Source: Mesorhizobium sp. INR15
GTDB lineage: Bacteria; Pseudomonadota; Alphaproteobacteria; Rhizobiales; Rhizobiaceae
Reading direction: 5' to 3'
DNA length: 64,000 nt
Assembly: GCF_015500075.1 (NCBI RefSeq)
Contig: NZ_CP045499.1
Span: forward strand, 186,001 to 250,000
In this document: one piece after another, positions 24,658 through 33,432 of the stretch
How the letters are laid out: each line of letters starts with the position of its first letter
Position numbering within the stretch: position 1 is the stretch's first letter
The notes under the pieces: model-generated
What the model saw: only the letters and a program-made list of their open reading frames with translations
Databases searched by the model: none
What the model was told of the DNA's origin: nothing
Translations under genes and position numbers: made by a program

Positions 24658-26201
24658 CTTTCAGTTACCCACATCGTCGGCGTGTTCCGATTGAGATGCC
24701 GAAGCCGATGTCATTGAGGCGCGTCACGCCTCGCCAAACGACCATGTTTCCAGGTGGCGGATCGTGGTTTCGTGCGAGGTAGCCGCCGAGCATGGCGATT
24801 TGGAGCAGATAGGTGGCGAGGGTCCTGCGCAGGATGCGCGGCTTGCTCCGCGCCGCGTTGATGGCATCAAGCGTCGCGATTTCGGTTGGGGTGAGGGCTG
24901 TCTCCGGTTCAGCCTCGGGCTTTTCTCGTGCGGACATGGTGAGGAAGAAGATGCGCCAACTGACCATCGCGATGAGGGCAAGGAATTTTGCCAGCCGCTC
25001 GGCGGTCTCAAGCCTCGCCTTTTCAGCGCGGCAGCCAGACTTCATCACCTTGTGGAACACCTCGGCCTTCCAGCGCAGGGAATACCATTCGAGCTTCTCG
25101 ATAGCGGTGGTGAAATCTCCGACCGGGAGATTGGTCACCAGCTTCCAGTCGATCGGCGGCCGGTCCACCGGTGGGTCGATCTCAAGGGCGTGGATGTAGG
25201 TGAGAGGCTGAGGACTATATCGCTTCTGCTTGCCGACGGGCGGCAAGGTCTCGATGGCGGCGAACTTCACGTGCACGCACGCAGTCTCGTCCTGTCCGAT
25301 CGCGACGCAATGGCGTCCCGCCCAAGGCGCAGCCGAGAGCTGGGCGAAGACCCGATGCGCGCCATCCTGCGGCTCTGTGCCAGCGGGCACGGCGGCCAAC
25401 CGATTAGTCTGCACCCGCACCAGAAAGCGCGTGCCGAGATCCTGCGCCAGGCAAAAGAGCTCGTAGATGTCGCTCTCACGGTCGGCCACATGCACGCAGC
25501 GTTCCGGCGTGCCCACGAGCGCCATCGACTGGCGCAGGTTCTCCAGCCAGCGATAGCTTTCCTTCGTCTCAATCGGCACGCGGGTGGGGTTCACATGCCG
25601 CTTAAGCGTCCAGGTCCCCTTGAACTTCGTGCGTGTCCAGAACTTCGCTGCTGTCAGCCCGAGCGGCGTGCCGCTAAGGGTTATAGCCAGGCTGGAATGC
25701 ATGAGTATACCGCACAAGGTCACCACGTTGGGCTGACCCGCCTTATAACGCCCGGCGTTGATGGTCTTGGTGAAGCCGATTTTGCCCGGCTGCGCGCGGC
25801 TGTAGATGAACTCGGTAGTATCCTGCAGGATGAGGATTGGTCCTGGGCTCGACGCGCAGCGCATGGCGGTCGCGGCAAAATGGCCGGCCAGCATCCCATG
25901 CTCGGTGACGCGCGGGTTATCGAAGAAACGATAGGCCGCTTTTGTCGCCGCCCAGTCGCCGCAAGCGGCCGGGACGGGTTGGCCAGGTGCCGCCGACACT
26001 TGATCAAGCAGACGGTGAAACCGGCGCGCCAGTCGTTTGTCCGGCAGCCCTGCAGAAATGACTTCATCGTCATGCCAGCCTGCAGCGCCGGCTCCCGTGT
26101 CCCCGCTCATCCGTGACGCCTCCGCGAATCGACGTCACAGACAGAATCACAGAAGATTCAATTGGTGCAAATCCCGCGTAGGAGATGTGGGTAACTGAAA
26201 G
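24658..26201 (-). mobile_element. IS4-family (IS50 group) insertion sequence nested in IS66
   Basis: A 1544-bp element with perfect 18-bp terminal inverted repeats (CTTTCAGTTACCCACATC at the left; its complement ends at 26201). It is flanked by the 9-bp duplication CCCCGCCGG. It carries one transposase gene on the minus strand. It inserted 17 bases inside the right end of the IS66 element, so it is the younger event. Confidence 0.95.
24665..26110 (-). CDS. IS4-family (Tn5/IS50-like) transposase
   Basis: A 481-residue transposase. The N-terminal DNA-binding part has DKRLARRFHRLLDQVSA and ACGDWAATKAAYRFFDNPRV (the Tn5-like signature). The DDE core has D in ILILQDTTEFIYS, D in CVHVADRESDIYELF and E in WYSLRWKAEVFHKVMKSGCR (Y-R/x-W-x-x-E-x-F-H-K). 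The frame is whole and nearly fills the IS, so it is probably functional. Confidence 0.95.
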   Translation of the reverse strand: MSGDTGAGAAGWHDDEVISAGLPDKRLARRFHRLLDQVSAAPGQPVPAACGDWAATKAAYRFFDNPRVTEHGMLAGHFAATAMRCASSPGPILILQDTTEFIYSRAQPGKIGFTKTINAGRYKAGQPNVVTLCGILMHSSLAITLSGTPLGLTAAKFWTRTKFKGTWTLKRHVNPTRVPIETKESYRWLENLRQSMALVGTPERCVHVADRESDIYELFCLAQDLGTRFLVRVQTNRLAAVPAGTEPQDGAHRVFAQLSAAPWAGRHCVAIGQDETACVHVKFAAIETLPPVGKQKRYSPQPLTYIHALEIDPPVDRPPIDWKLVTNLPVGDFTTAIEKLEWYSLRWKAEVFHKVMKSGCRAEKARLETAERLAKFLALIAMVSWRIFFLTMSAREKPEAEPETALTPTEIATLDAINAARSKPRILRRTLATYLLQIAMLGGYLARNHDPPPGNMVVWRGVTRLNDIGFGISIGTRRRCG

Positions 26202-26226
26202 CCCCGCCGGATGCTTACGGAAAGAG

Positions 26227-26606
26227 GACAGCGACGCCAACTTCGTCCATGATTGCGTGAGCGGAGCGGTGGAAAATCCCACGTGCATGGCGGTGGTTAT
26301 GACGATGTCACGTTAGAAAGTGGCGTGGCTTTTGTTTCTGCCTCCGCCCGGAACACGAGGGTGGCAAGACCAATCCAGGCCCCTCCGCTGTCATGGCAAA
26401 TTTACTGTGGACCACGACGTCGCGGTCGAGACCGCATTCGCGGTTAGCCGAAAGTCACCGACGAAACAGCAACCCTCAACCTCACGGATCCAGGCTCGCT
26501 CACGGTTTCCCCCTCAGGCGATCTTGTGATGACCTGCCAAGACGACAGCGATCTGCTTTTGGTCTACAATATTTCGGTGAGCGGTGGCGAAGGCAAGGTT
26601 CTCTAA
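26227..26606 (+). pseudogene. beta-propeller gene remnant, part after the IS66 insertion
   Basis: After removing the IS66 and one copy of its duplication the propeller gene continues: KEDSDANFV, then in another frame HVHGGGYDDVTLESGVAFV, then in a third frame DPGSLTVSPSGDLVMTCQDD and LLLVYNISVSGGEGKVL before a TAA. All three pieces fit one SMP-30-like repeat protein, so there are at least two frameshifts besides the insertion. A dead gene. Confidence 0.6.
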
Positions 26607-26654
26607 CTGTCCGGCGTTAGCCCAATTCTGCCTCATTGGTGCTGACGCCGGACG

Positions 26655-26690
26655 AAAAAGGAAATGGGCTGGCAAAGCCAGTCCATTTCC
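26655..26690 (-). terminator. rho-independent terminator of the DUF1344 gene
   Basis: A 14-bp stem (26660-26673 with 26677-26690, one G-T mismatch) and a 3-base loop, followed on the minus strand by TTTTT. It lies 16 bases after the stop of the gene at 26706. Confidence 0.85.
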
Positions 26691-26705
26691 CTTGTCCTGT
26701 GAGGC

Positions 26706-26960
26706 CTACTTGGCCTGATGAATGCTCGATACCGCCAGCTTGCCGGCCTTTGTTGTGTAGGTGACGCTCACCTTTTCGCCGACTTTCAAGCTCTCGGCCT
26801 CGATGCCTTCGGGAAGGGTGAAGGTCTGCCCGTCGGACAGCGTGATCGCATCACCACTTTTGTCGACGCTGGTGATCGTACCGGTGGTTGCCTTGGCAAA
26901 GGCCCCAGTCGAGGTGGCGACTGCCAGGATCATTGCGGTAGCTATGACTGATTTCTTCAT
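26706..26960 (-). CDS. small exported DUF1344-family protein
   Basis: An 84-residue protein with a signal peptide (MKKSVIATAMILAVATSTGA, cleavage after AFA) and a compact beta-rich mature part with TTGTITSVDKSGDAITLSDG and VTYTTKAGKLAVSSI. This is the DUF1344 pattern, common in rhizobia. A strong terminator follows. The role is unknown; a periplasmic location is likely. Confidence 0.85.
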   Translation of the reverse strand: MKKSVIATAMILAVATSTGAFAKATTGTITSVDKSGDAITLSDGQTFTLPEGIEAESLKVGEKVSVTYTTKAGKLAVSSIHQAK

Positions 26961-27138
26961 TTTCGTTTCCTGTTGGGTTGAGGTCCCGCATAAAGCTTCG
27001 AACCCCTAGCGGTACCTATGGCGATCCAGAATAATTCGTGTTCCGGATCACCTCTCACCTTGAGAGGATGGTTCGACCCTAGGCTTGATAGCTGTCAGGG
27101 GTATGGCCGCGGCTTTACTGTTAGGTAAGCATCGGCTG

Positions 27139-29793
27139 TCAGATATCCCGCAGGTGCTCGGCGTCGTGCCCTTGCGAGGGCCTCGCGGACAAGACCGCAA
27201 CGACGACGGAAGCGATCATAAGGCCGAGCACGATCGCCAGGTAGGTCCATGGTATCGAAAGCGCCTCAGGTGGAGGATCGAACACGCCGGTCAACAGTTT
27301 GACCAGCATCCAGGCCGTCATGAGACCCGATGCCAGACCGAATATGATGCCGCCGACAACAATGAGAAGGCCCTCGCTCCACAGGAACGCCGCCAATTGC
27401 CGGGGCTTGGCGCCGACCGCGCTCAGAATGGCGAAGTTCCGCCGCCTTTCGGTGAATCCCAGCGCCAGCATCAGCCCGGCGGCGGCGGCAGCCATGACGA
27501 CAGCGAAACTCAACTCGATCGTGGTCAATCCACCAAGGTCAACCGCAGTTAGGCTCGACCCGATGAGATGCTTTGCCTGGCTGATGTCTGAAACTTTCAA
27601 CGACGGGTCAAGAGTGACTAATGCCGAGGCTTGTCGGGACAGTGCAAGGGGATCGCTTTTCGCTCTCATTAATACGTACTCGGACACATCCGACCCGGTC
27701 ATGCGGGCCACATAGGTTGCATTGGCGACGAGAAACGAATCTTTCGGCGCGGTTGGAAATTCGCGTGCCACGCCGATGAACTTGAACGGGATCGGATGGT
27801 ACTGGTGATCCCCCACGTTCATGAGCCGCAGGTTGATCGTGTCACCTTGCTGGAGCTGGAAATCCTGGACGGTTTCCTCCGACACGAGCACGCCTTCGGG
27901 CGTCGCGGAGAGGCGGTGCAGGATGGCGGCCGCGCTGCCGCTGCTGAAAAAGGCGTCGGACAGGGTTGTTGAGCGTTCGATGCGGCTTGGGTCAATGCCG
28001 TAGAGATCCTGCAGGTCGGCGCCGACATAGGCGAAGCGATGCATCATGGGTTCGGCTGCCGCTGCCTCTGGCAATGCCGACAGGGCCGCAAAGTGCTTCC
28101 CGGCCGGCTTATCGGCTGTTCCAAACACGGTAACGTCGGATCCATTGGTCAATTCGGCATCGACCCGGGCCTGCGCGTTGTAAGTGGTGTTGAAGATGGC
28201 GGTTGACGTGGCAAAAGATATCGCCAGCGCGGTCATCGCGATGCCGATGGTCAAGCGCTGTGGTTGTCTCGACAATGCCGCCGACACGATGGGAGCAAGA
28301 GGTCCTGATACCGGCTTGACTAGCCCACGTAACAGACCGCCATTGCCCGAGATGATCGAGGCTGACAGACGAATGGTTAGCAGGGCTGTACCCAGCCAGA
28401 ACAGCGCCGGCGCTATGAACGCCTTGTAGTCGACGGATGATGCGGCGACGCCTTCGGGCGCAAGCACGACCTGATATCCGGTGCTTGCCGACTGCCAGAA
28501 GAACAGCCCAGAGGCGGCAAGCAAGACAACATCCAGCCACAAGCGCTGCCAGAGCGGTGTACTTGTCCGGACGACGGCGTGACGTGCAGAACTTACCGTG
28601 CTCCAACGCGCATCGCGCCAGGCTGGCCACAGGAACGCAGTGAAACCTAAAACCAGTCCCACCCCAATGACAAAAACCAGCATCGGAAGGCTGACCGAGG
28701 ATGTCTCGAGCATGCCGGGAACCAGAAAGCCGAACAGGATAGTGCCAGCAATCCCGACTGCGGTGCCTCCAATCGCTGCTATTGCAGCTTCGGTGGCCGA
28801 TAAGGACATGAATCTAGGGGTCGTGGCACCGCGCACACGCAACAATGCCTGCTCGATACGCCGGCGTGCGGCGCCCGAGGATGTCACGGCAAAAGTGAGG
28901 ACCACGGCCAATGCGATCCCCGGGATGCCGAGAAACAGGAACAGAACGGAGGCATAAAGCGCGTCCTGACGGACCGCACCGAGGCGGGCACCGAGATTGT
29001 TGGCGACCAGCGCCTGACCCGCGACCTTCGCTTCAAAGTTCTTCTCCGCGCCCACGACGAAATTGTATGCGGACACGGGGTCGGGAGGGAGTGCGTCATG
29101 GCTCAGGCGCACGTGCAATTGCAAGCGGGCGGTGTCGGGGCGCTGCTTTTGCTGAGCATCAAACAATTGCTGCCAGTCTTGCTGCGGCAGGATGAGTACG
29201 TTGTCCGGTGGCGCCTGAGGGGCTGCCTGAGGCGGCAAGCCCACCGCCTGAAACAGCGAATCCGCGTCGGGCAGATCGATCACGCCGGCGACCTTCACAT
29301 CTGCCGGCGGCAGACCGACCCTCTTGATCGAAACCATGTCGCCCGGACCGACGTGAAGGTTTGCCGCCGTCTGCTGGGCGATGAGCACGCCGTGGGTATC
29401 CCCAGCAAGGGCCCGTACTTCCGCCGGAAAGTCGTTCAAATAGCCGCTGTCGAAGGCAACGACCTGTCCGGGTCCTGTAGTCTGTGTCGTGCCCCCGGCC
29501 TGCGCCTCAAAACCAGCGACATCGGCATAACGGACCCGGTGCACCGCCTTCACCCGCGCAGCCTTTTGCAACGCCTTCCCGATAAGATCCGGATCGGCTC
29601 CTGGGATTACCTGGACCTGCCAATCGATCGGCACGGACGAGATTGCGCGGGCCGTCATGGAGTTGCTTGCATTGACGAGGAACAGCCCGACCACCGCGAG
29701 AAGCGTGACCGCCAATGCCACGCCCGCCATCGAACCTGCAATGCGCAGAAAACGGCGGGCAATTATCCCCCGGACCCAGAGAAGATACATCAT
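27139..29793 (-). CDS. ABC transporter permease, FtsX/MacB-like, double-core
   Basis: An 884-residue membrane protein with the arrangement TM-large periplasmic domain-TM3 repeated twice. TM1 is near residue 20, a periplasmic MacB-like domain follows to ~270, then three helices (~275-390), further helices at ~420-470, a second periplasmic part, and a last FtsX core of three helices at ~765-875. It overlaps the upstream ATPase gene by 4 bases. With the two ATPases and the exported protein it forms an export or lipoprotein-release type machine, as in Lol- or Mac-like systems. The substrate is unknown. Confidence 0.87.
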   Translation of the reverse strand: MMYLLWVRGIIARRFLRIAGSMAGVALAVTLLAVVGLFLVNASNSMTARAISSVPIDWQVQVIPGADPDLIGKALQKAARVKAVHRVRYADVAGFEAQAGGTTQTTGPGQVVAFDSGYLNDFPAEVRALAGDTHGVLIAQQTAANLHVGPGDMVSIKRVGLPPADVKVAGVIDLPDADSLFQAVGLPPQAAPQAPPDNVLILPQQDWQQLFDAQQKQRPDTARLQLHVRLSHDALPPDPVSAYNFVVGAEKNFEAKVAGQALVANNLGARLGAVRQDALYASVLFLFLGIPGIALAVVLTFAVTSSGAARRRIEQALLRVRGATTPRFMSLSATEAAIAAIGGTAVGIAGTILFGFLVPGMLETSSVSLPMLVFVIGVGLVLGFTAFLWPAWRDARWSTVSSARHAVVRTSTPLWQRLWLDVVLLAASGLFFWQSASTGYQVVLAPEGVAASSVDYKAFIAPALFWLGTALLTIRLSASIISGNGGLLRGLVKPVSGPLAPIVSAALSRQPQRLTIGIAMTALAISFATSTAIFNTTYNAQARVDAELTNGSDVTVFGTADKPAGKHFAALSALPEAAAAEPMMHRFAYVGADLQDLYGIDPSRIERSTTLSDAFFSSGSAAAILHRLSATPEGVLVSEETVQDFQLQQGDTINLRLMNVGDHQYHPIPFKFIGVAREFPTAPKDSFLVANATYVARMTGSDVSEYVLMRAKSDPLALSRQASALVTLDPSLKVSDISQAKHLIGSSLTAVDLGGLTTIELSFAVVMAAAAAGLMLALGFTERRRNFAILSAVGAKPRQLAAFLWSEGLLIVVGGIIFGLASGLMTAWMLVKLLTGVFDPPPEALSIPWTYLAIVLGLMIASVVVAVLSARPSQGHDAEHLRDI

Positions 29794-30470
29794 GCCGCCT
29801 CGTTTCTAAGACGGCCGCTGGCAAGCCGCCCATGGTCCATTGTCCAGCGCGTTGCCATGCGGGCGGCCACGGCCTCGTCGTGTGTCGCGACGACCAGGGC
29901 TACACCTGTGTCTTCCAGTCTCTTGAGAACGACGTCGAAGAAGAATTGCGCTGTCGCGCTATCCAACTGCCCCGTCGGCTCGTCCGCCAGGATGAGTTTT
30001 GGCCCAATGGCGAGGGCGCGAGCCATTGCGACCCGCTGCGCCTGCCCTCCTGACAACTCCTCTGGCAATTTGTCGGCGACCTCGGCAAGGCCAAAGGCGT
30101 CAAGTAGCGACATTGCCGTGGCGTTGTCCGTGGGGACTTTGCCGCCCAATATCAGCGGCAATTCGACATTCTGAACCGCTGTGAGCGCTGGAAACAGGCT
30201 GGGGGTCTGGAATACGAATCCGATGTGACGCGGCCTGAGTTCCTCGAACGAACCGAGGCCGGGCCATTCGACAGTGCCCGTTGTCTGCTTGTCCAGCCCG
30301 CCAAGAATATGCAGAAGGGTAGACTTGCCGCTTCCGGACGGTCCGACCAAGGCAATGCGCGCACCGCTGACGATCTCGCAGTCGACATCGCGAAGAACCG
30401 TGATCCGGCCGGCGGTTCCGTCGCGGAAGTCGCGGCCGAGCCCCTTCCCAATGACCAGCGTCTCACTCAT
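29790..30470 (-). CDS. ABC transporter ATP-binding protein (MacB/LolD-type)
   Basis: A 226-residue ATPase. Walker A is LVGPSGSGKSTLLHILGG, the Q loop is GFVFQTPSLFP, the signature is ELSGGQAQRVAMARAL and Walker B is LILADEPTGQLD, with H in VATHDEAV. ATG 30470 has GGGAGG 7 bases upstream and overlaps the preceding ATPase gene by 8 bases, so the longer frame is rejected. It pairs with the FtsX-like permease. Confidence 0.93.
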   Translation of the reverse strand: MSETLVIGKGLGRDFRDGTAGRITVLRDVDCEIVSGARIALVGPSGSGKSTLLHILGGLDKQTTGTVEWPGLGSFEELRPRHIGFVFQTPSLFPALTAVQNVELPLILGGKVPTDNATAMSLLDAFGLAEVADKLPEELSGGQAQRVAMARALAIGPKLILADEPTGQLDSATAQFFFDVVLKRLEDTGVALVVATHDEAVAARMATRWTMDHGRLASGRLRNEAA

Positions 30471-31125
30471 TGACGATCCTCCCATCTTTGAGCCTGACGA
30501 TACGGTCTGCTTTTTGCGCCAGAATTTCGCTGTGCGTTGCCAGCAGTGTCGCCAATCCCGCCGCACGTCTCGCCTCGAAGTGCCCGATCAGCCGGGATTC
30601 CGTCTCGCGATCGACCTCCGCTGTTGGTTCATCGGCGACCAGAATGGGAGGGTCGGCGGCCAGCGCCACGGCGAGACCGGCACGCGCCGTTTCCCCACCT
30701 GAAAGCTGGGTTGAAAATGCCGTCGCGCGGTGCGAAAGGCCTACTCCCTCCAGGAGCGCGGCGAGACGCTTCTGGTCCGGTTTGCCTGCCAGGAGCATCT
30801 GAAAGCGGAGGTTCCCCTCGACGGTCAGGTGCCCAAACAGGTTCCCCGACTGGAGGAGGATGCCGAAATTGAGCGCGCGAATTCGGGCGCGTTCTGCCTC
30901 TGATCGGCGGGTCAGACGCATCCCCGAGACGTCCACATGGCCGCCATCCGGCTCATCCAGGCCGGTCAAGCAAGATAGGAGGGTGGATTTGCCGCTTCCC
31001 GACGGGCCTGTGACCGCAACGATCTCACCGGCGGACAGCTGGAAACTGACGCCACGCAGTGCAGCCGTCTCGTCATCCCCGATGTGGAAGAACCGGTAGA
31101 GTTCATGCGCCTCAAGGATAGGCAT
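30463..31125 (-). CDS. ABC transporter ATP-binding protein (second of the operon)
   Basis: A 220-residue ATPase of the same MacB/LolD class. Walker A VTGPSGSGKSTLLSCLTG, Q loop FGILLQSGNLFG, signature QLSGGETARAGLAVAL (E in place of the common Q) and Walker B ILVADEPTAEVD, with H in LATHSEI. It starts 1 base after the stop of the exported-protein gene. Two different ATPases with one double-core permease suggests a heterodimeric ATPase. Confidence 0.93.
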   Translation of the reverse strand: MPILEAHELYRFFHIGDDETAALRGVSFQLSAGEIVAVTGPSGSGKSTLLSCLTGLDEPDGGHVDVSGMRLTRRSEAERARIRALNFGILLQSGNLFGHLTVEGNLRFQMLLAGKPDQKRLAALLEGVGLSHRATAFSTQLSGGETARAGLAVALAADPPILVADEPTAEVDRETESRLIGHFEARRAAGLATLLATHSEILAQKADRIVRLKDGRIVNE

Positions 31126-31126
31126 A

Positions 31127-31732
31127 TCACTTCCACTTGAACGAGTTGGACATCAGCTGCCATTGATCGACATTGTCCGCGCCCTTGGGCGCATAGAGTT
31201 CGAGCGTGACAAGCTTGCCGTCCTTGAAATAGAGGTAGCGCTCGTTCTCCTGCCGGATTTTCTTGTTGGTAACGGCATTTGGTTCGGAATTCGACGTATA
31301 GACGATGCGGATGGCTGAACCCGCCGGAAGCTTGACCTCCTTGACTAAAGCGACCTTCACGGCCCGTTCGGACTTCTCCAGCTCCGGAACAGATGTTGCC
31401 TTGACGCTCTCGACCGTCGGTGCGGCATCTGCCTTGGACTCAAAAACCATGACGCCGTCGAGCTTGTCGATGAAGCTTGCGCCGTCGGCACGATCCGACC
31501 GCGCCCACCCCTCCGGGACCTGCATCGTGAAGCCCTGCGGCGAAGTGTAGTCGATGAAGATTTGCGAATCTGGGATATCGCCGGGAGGATTATTTTCCGC
31601 GGGGAGAGCCTTTTCGGCCGCGAATGCCGGCAGGGCACCGACGGCGGGAAAGAACGCGCCGATGGTTCCGATTGTCATGGCCAGTGATAAAGCCGGCACG
31701 ACATAAGATCTAGCTTGAGAAATGCGTTTCAT
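31127..31732 (-). CDS. exported protein, first gene of ABC operon
   Basis: A 201-residue protein with an N-terminal signal anchor or signal peptide (about residues 8-38, ending LPAFAAE). The mature part has IFIDYTSPQGFTMQVPEGWA and FIDKLDGVMVFESKA, which resemble PsbP-like folds; LYFKDGKLVTLELYAPKGAD follows near the C-terminus. It may be the periplasmic partner or a substrate of the transporter. GGAAAGG is 8 bases before the ATG. An 8+8 palindrome lies just upstream. Confidence 0.75.
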   Translation of the reverse strand: MKRISQARSYVVPALSLAMTIGTIGAFFPAVGALPAFAAEKALPAENNPPGDIPDSQIFIDYTSPQGFTMQVPEGWARSDRADGASFIDKLDGVMVFESKADAAPTVESVKATSVPELEKSERAVKVALVKEVKLPAGSAIRIVYTSNSEPNAVTNKKIRQENERYLYFKDGKLVTLELYAPKGADNVDQWQLMSNSFKWK

Positions 31733-31748
31733 TGTTGCGGCCTTTCCA

Positions 31749-31771
31749 ATTGAATGAGAACAGCATTCAAT
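31749..31771. promoter_or_regulatory. palindrome ATTGAATG-N7-CATTCAAT upstream of ABC operon
   Basis: A perfect 8+8 inverted repeat with a 7-base spacer, 17 bases before the start codon of the first gene of the operon. Its AT-rich character and place suggest an operator near the transcription start. Confidence 0.5.
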
Positions 31772-31946
31772 CTACGGCACCAATCTTACAGTGAGGTCGC
31801 CGCCCTTATACGGATCGGTAACCTTTCGATGTCGCCTATAAGGGTGCTAAGTCGATCATGCGAGGCGTCCACCATCTTTACCGCAATGCCGTCCAATTTA
31901 CGCTGGACGCCAGACGCAAGTGCTCCCTCATACAAAGTCCTTCACG

Positions 31947-32150
31947 TCACTCCGCTGAACCGTTGTCAGTGAATGGGGAGGCACTTGGGACGCACTGCGC
32001 CGACCAGCCAGCGGGTGTAGGCTGTTTCTGGTACTCGGTGATGGCAGCGGTGCATTGTTCGCGTTTATCGAACGTGGTGGGCAGTAGGACCATCCCGCCC
32101 TGCGGGCCTGCGATCACAATATACCAGACCAAAACTGCGGTAGCAGCCAT
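31947..32150 (-). CDS. hypothetical small protein with N-terminal hydrophobic segment
   Basis: A 67-residue protein. It begins MAATAVLVWYIVIAGPQGGM, then TTFDKREQCTAAITEYQ and a short Cys-containing end (WSAQCVPS). The two Cys about 25 residues apart and the leading hydrophobic stretch fit a small exported protein. ATG 32150 has AAGGA 9 bases upstream. No domain is known to me. Confidence 0.5.
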   Translation of the reverse strand: MAATAVLVWYIVIAGPQGGMVLLPTTFDKREQCTAAITEYQKQPTPAGWSAQCVPSASPFTDNGSAE

Positions 32151-32231
32151 TTGGGAGTTCCTTACCATTTTCGTTGTCAGCCATGCTGCCGTGGCGACAT
32201 AGAAAGGCCGCCAACGTCGACAGCTGTCTAG

Positions 32232-32675
32232 TTAAGCCTTCCCTTTCCGCTTCGCCACCGGCTTTCTAAAAGGAGCTGCGGGCGCAGGCTTGCGGCCCAG
32301 CCCGCTTGCCTTCGCCAGCGCCGACCGTGCCGCAGCGTAGTTTTGCGCAACCATCGGGTAGTCATGCGGCAGGCCCCACTTGGCGCGGTAGGCGTCCGGC
32401 GTCAGGCCGAAGTCGGTCCTGATATGCCGCTTAAGAGATTTGAACTTTTTGCCGTCATCTAGGCAGACAATGTAGTCCGGAAATACAGACCGCTTTGGAT
32501 TTACGGCTGGAACGAGCTCTGCCCCAGGTTCGATAGCAGGCTGGCCGACGCCATGCAGCGCGGCGTTCACACTCGCAATCAGGTTCGGAAGCTCGCCGAC
32601 TGGCAACGGGTTGTTGCTGACATATGCCGATACGATGTCCGCGGTTATTTCGAGCAGGTCGGTTTCATTCAGCAA
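32232..32675 (-). CDS. MucR/Ros-family transcriptional regulator
   Basis: A 147-residue MucR-type regulator starting at TTG (32673-32675) with TAGGAG 7 bases before; the open frame continues upstream but only this start gives the family length. N-terminal TDLLEITADIVSAYVSNNPL oligomerisation part, C-terminal VCLDDGKKFKSLKRHIRTDF then GLTPDAYRAKWGLPHDYPM. In the zinc finger, C71, D74 and H84 are kept, but the second His pair is replaced by D88-F89, so zinc binding is doubtful, as reported for some Mesorhizobium MucR homologues. MucR proteins control surface polysaccharide and many horizontally acquired genes. Confidence 0.9.
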   Translation of the reverse strand: MLNETDLLEITADIVSAYVSNNPLPVGELPNLIASVNAALHGVGQPAIEPGAELVPAVNPKRSVFPDYIVCLDDGKKFKSLKRHIRTDFGLTPDAYRAKWGLPHDYPMVAQNYAAARSALAKASGLGRKPAPAAPFRKPVAKRKGKA

Positions 32676-33380
32676 GCGCGGTCTCCTACGTTGCGCAAAC
32701 TTCTGTTGTGAACGAGTTGGAGGGGCAACTGGTCGTGCTCGGATTGGTCTCGCATGTGTTCTTAAAGAAAAAGCGTTTGCAGGCCAAGCGCCGCAGGCCA
32801 GCAACCCGTGCAGTACGCCTGCCGTCGATGGGAATACGGCTCGGGAATTGATTGGTTTCGCGTTGGGGAGGTGGCCGCCGCCATTAATGGGATTTGCCTG
32901 AATCACGCCGGCCAAGCGGTCCAGCATGTCCGCCGCAAAACTAAGGGAAACGAGTACAAAGAAATGGCGGCCAATCTATACGAATCCGTAATTTGCTGAA
33001 CCGTTCCGGCTTGCCGTACCGTCGACGACGGCAGCGCAGACCCTGCTGTCCGATGGATTTACGCGATCCATCGCGGCCCCGCTGCTTACCCCCGAATACA
33101 CCCGGCAGCGGGGCCTGAGCTTCGGCCTAGGCAAGGCCATAGTAGCCGTAAGGGCCAGCCAAAGAAGGGCGCCATCCTTGACCGAAGCCATGTGGTCCCG
33201 AACCAGGTCCGGACCAAGTTCGGCGCGCTCGTTGGCGACGGCCCACAGGGAGCTATCTTCAATTCCCAAGTGAGGCCGTTTGGATTGCGGAGGCCGCCGG
33301 CAAATATGTCAATCGGCCGGCAAAGGGGCTCTAACGCAATTTTGCTAGTCACTACTGCTATGCAGCGCCAATGACCCGGG
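32676..33380. other. region without a supported gene
   Basis: About 700 bases upstream of the MucR gene. Open frames here are short, overlap on both strands and show no domain. It should contain the MucR promoter. Nothing else is seen. Confidence 0.4.
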
Positions 33381-33425
33381 CCTGGAGAAGCGCCCTGCGG
33401 CCAGTCCGCAGGGCGCTTCTCCAGG
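33381..33425 (-). terminator. perfect 20-bp hairpin after the Cys/Tyr-tail gene
   Basis: A perfect 20-bp stem (33381-33400 with 33406-33425) and a 5-base loop, 8 bases after the stop of the minus-strand gene at 33433. There is no T-run, so it may be a factor-dependent or processing stem rather than a classic terminator. Confidence 0.6.
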
Positions 33426-33432
33426 GCGCAAA

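Larger units (their letters stand above)
21899..26218 (+). mobile_element. IS66-family element carrying a nested IS50-like element
   Basis: Ends are readable: the left end starts GTACGCGTCCGGGG and the right end, read inward, starts GTAAGCATCCGGC. The 8-base target duplication GGAAAGAG is at 21891-21898 and 26219-26226. It carries tnpA, tnpB, tnpC and a small fourth gene. An IS50-like element (24658-26201) sits in its right end; without it the IS66 is about 2.77 kb. The perfect duplication shows no rearrangement since insertion. Confidence 0.92.

Noticed and set aside
24764..26116. A 450-codon frame opposite the IS50-like transposase
   Set aside because: Exact antisense shadow of a conserved DDE transposase; no ribosome site or domain.
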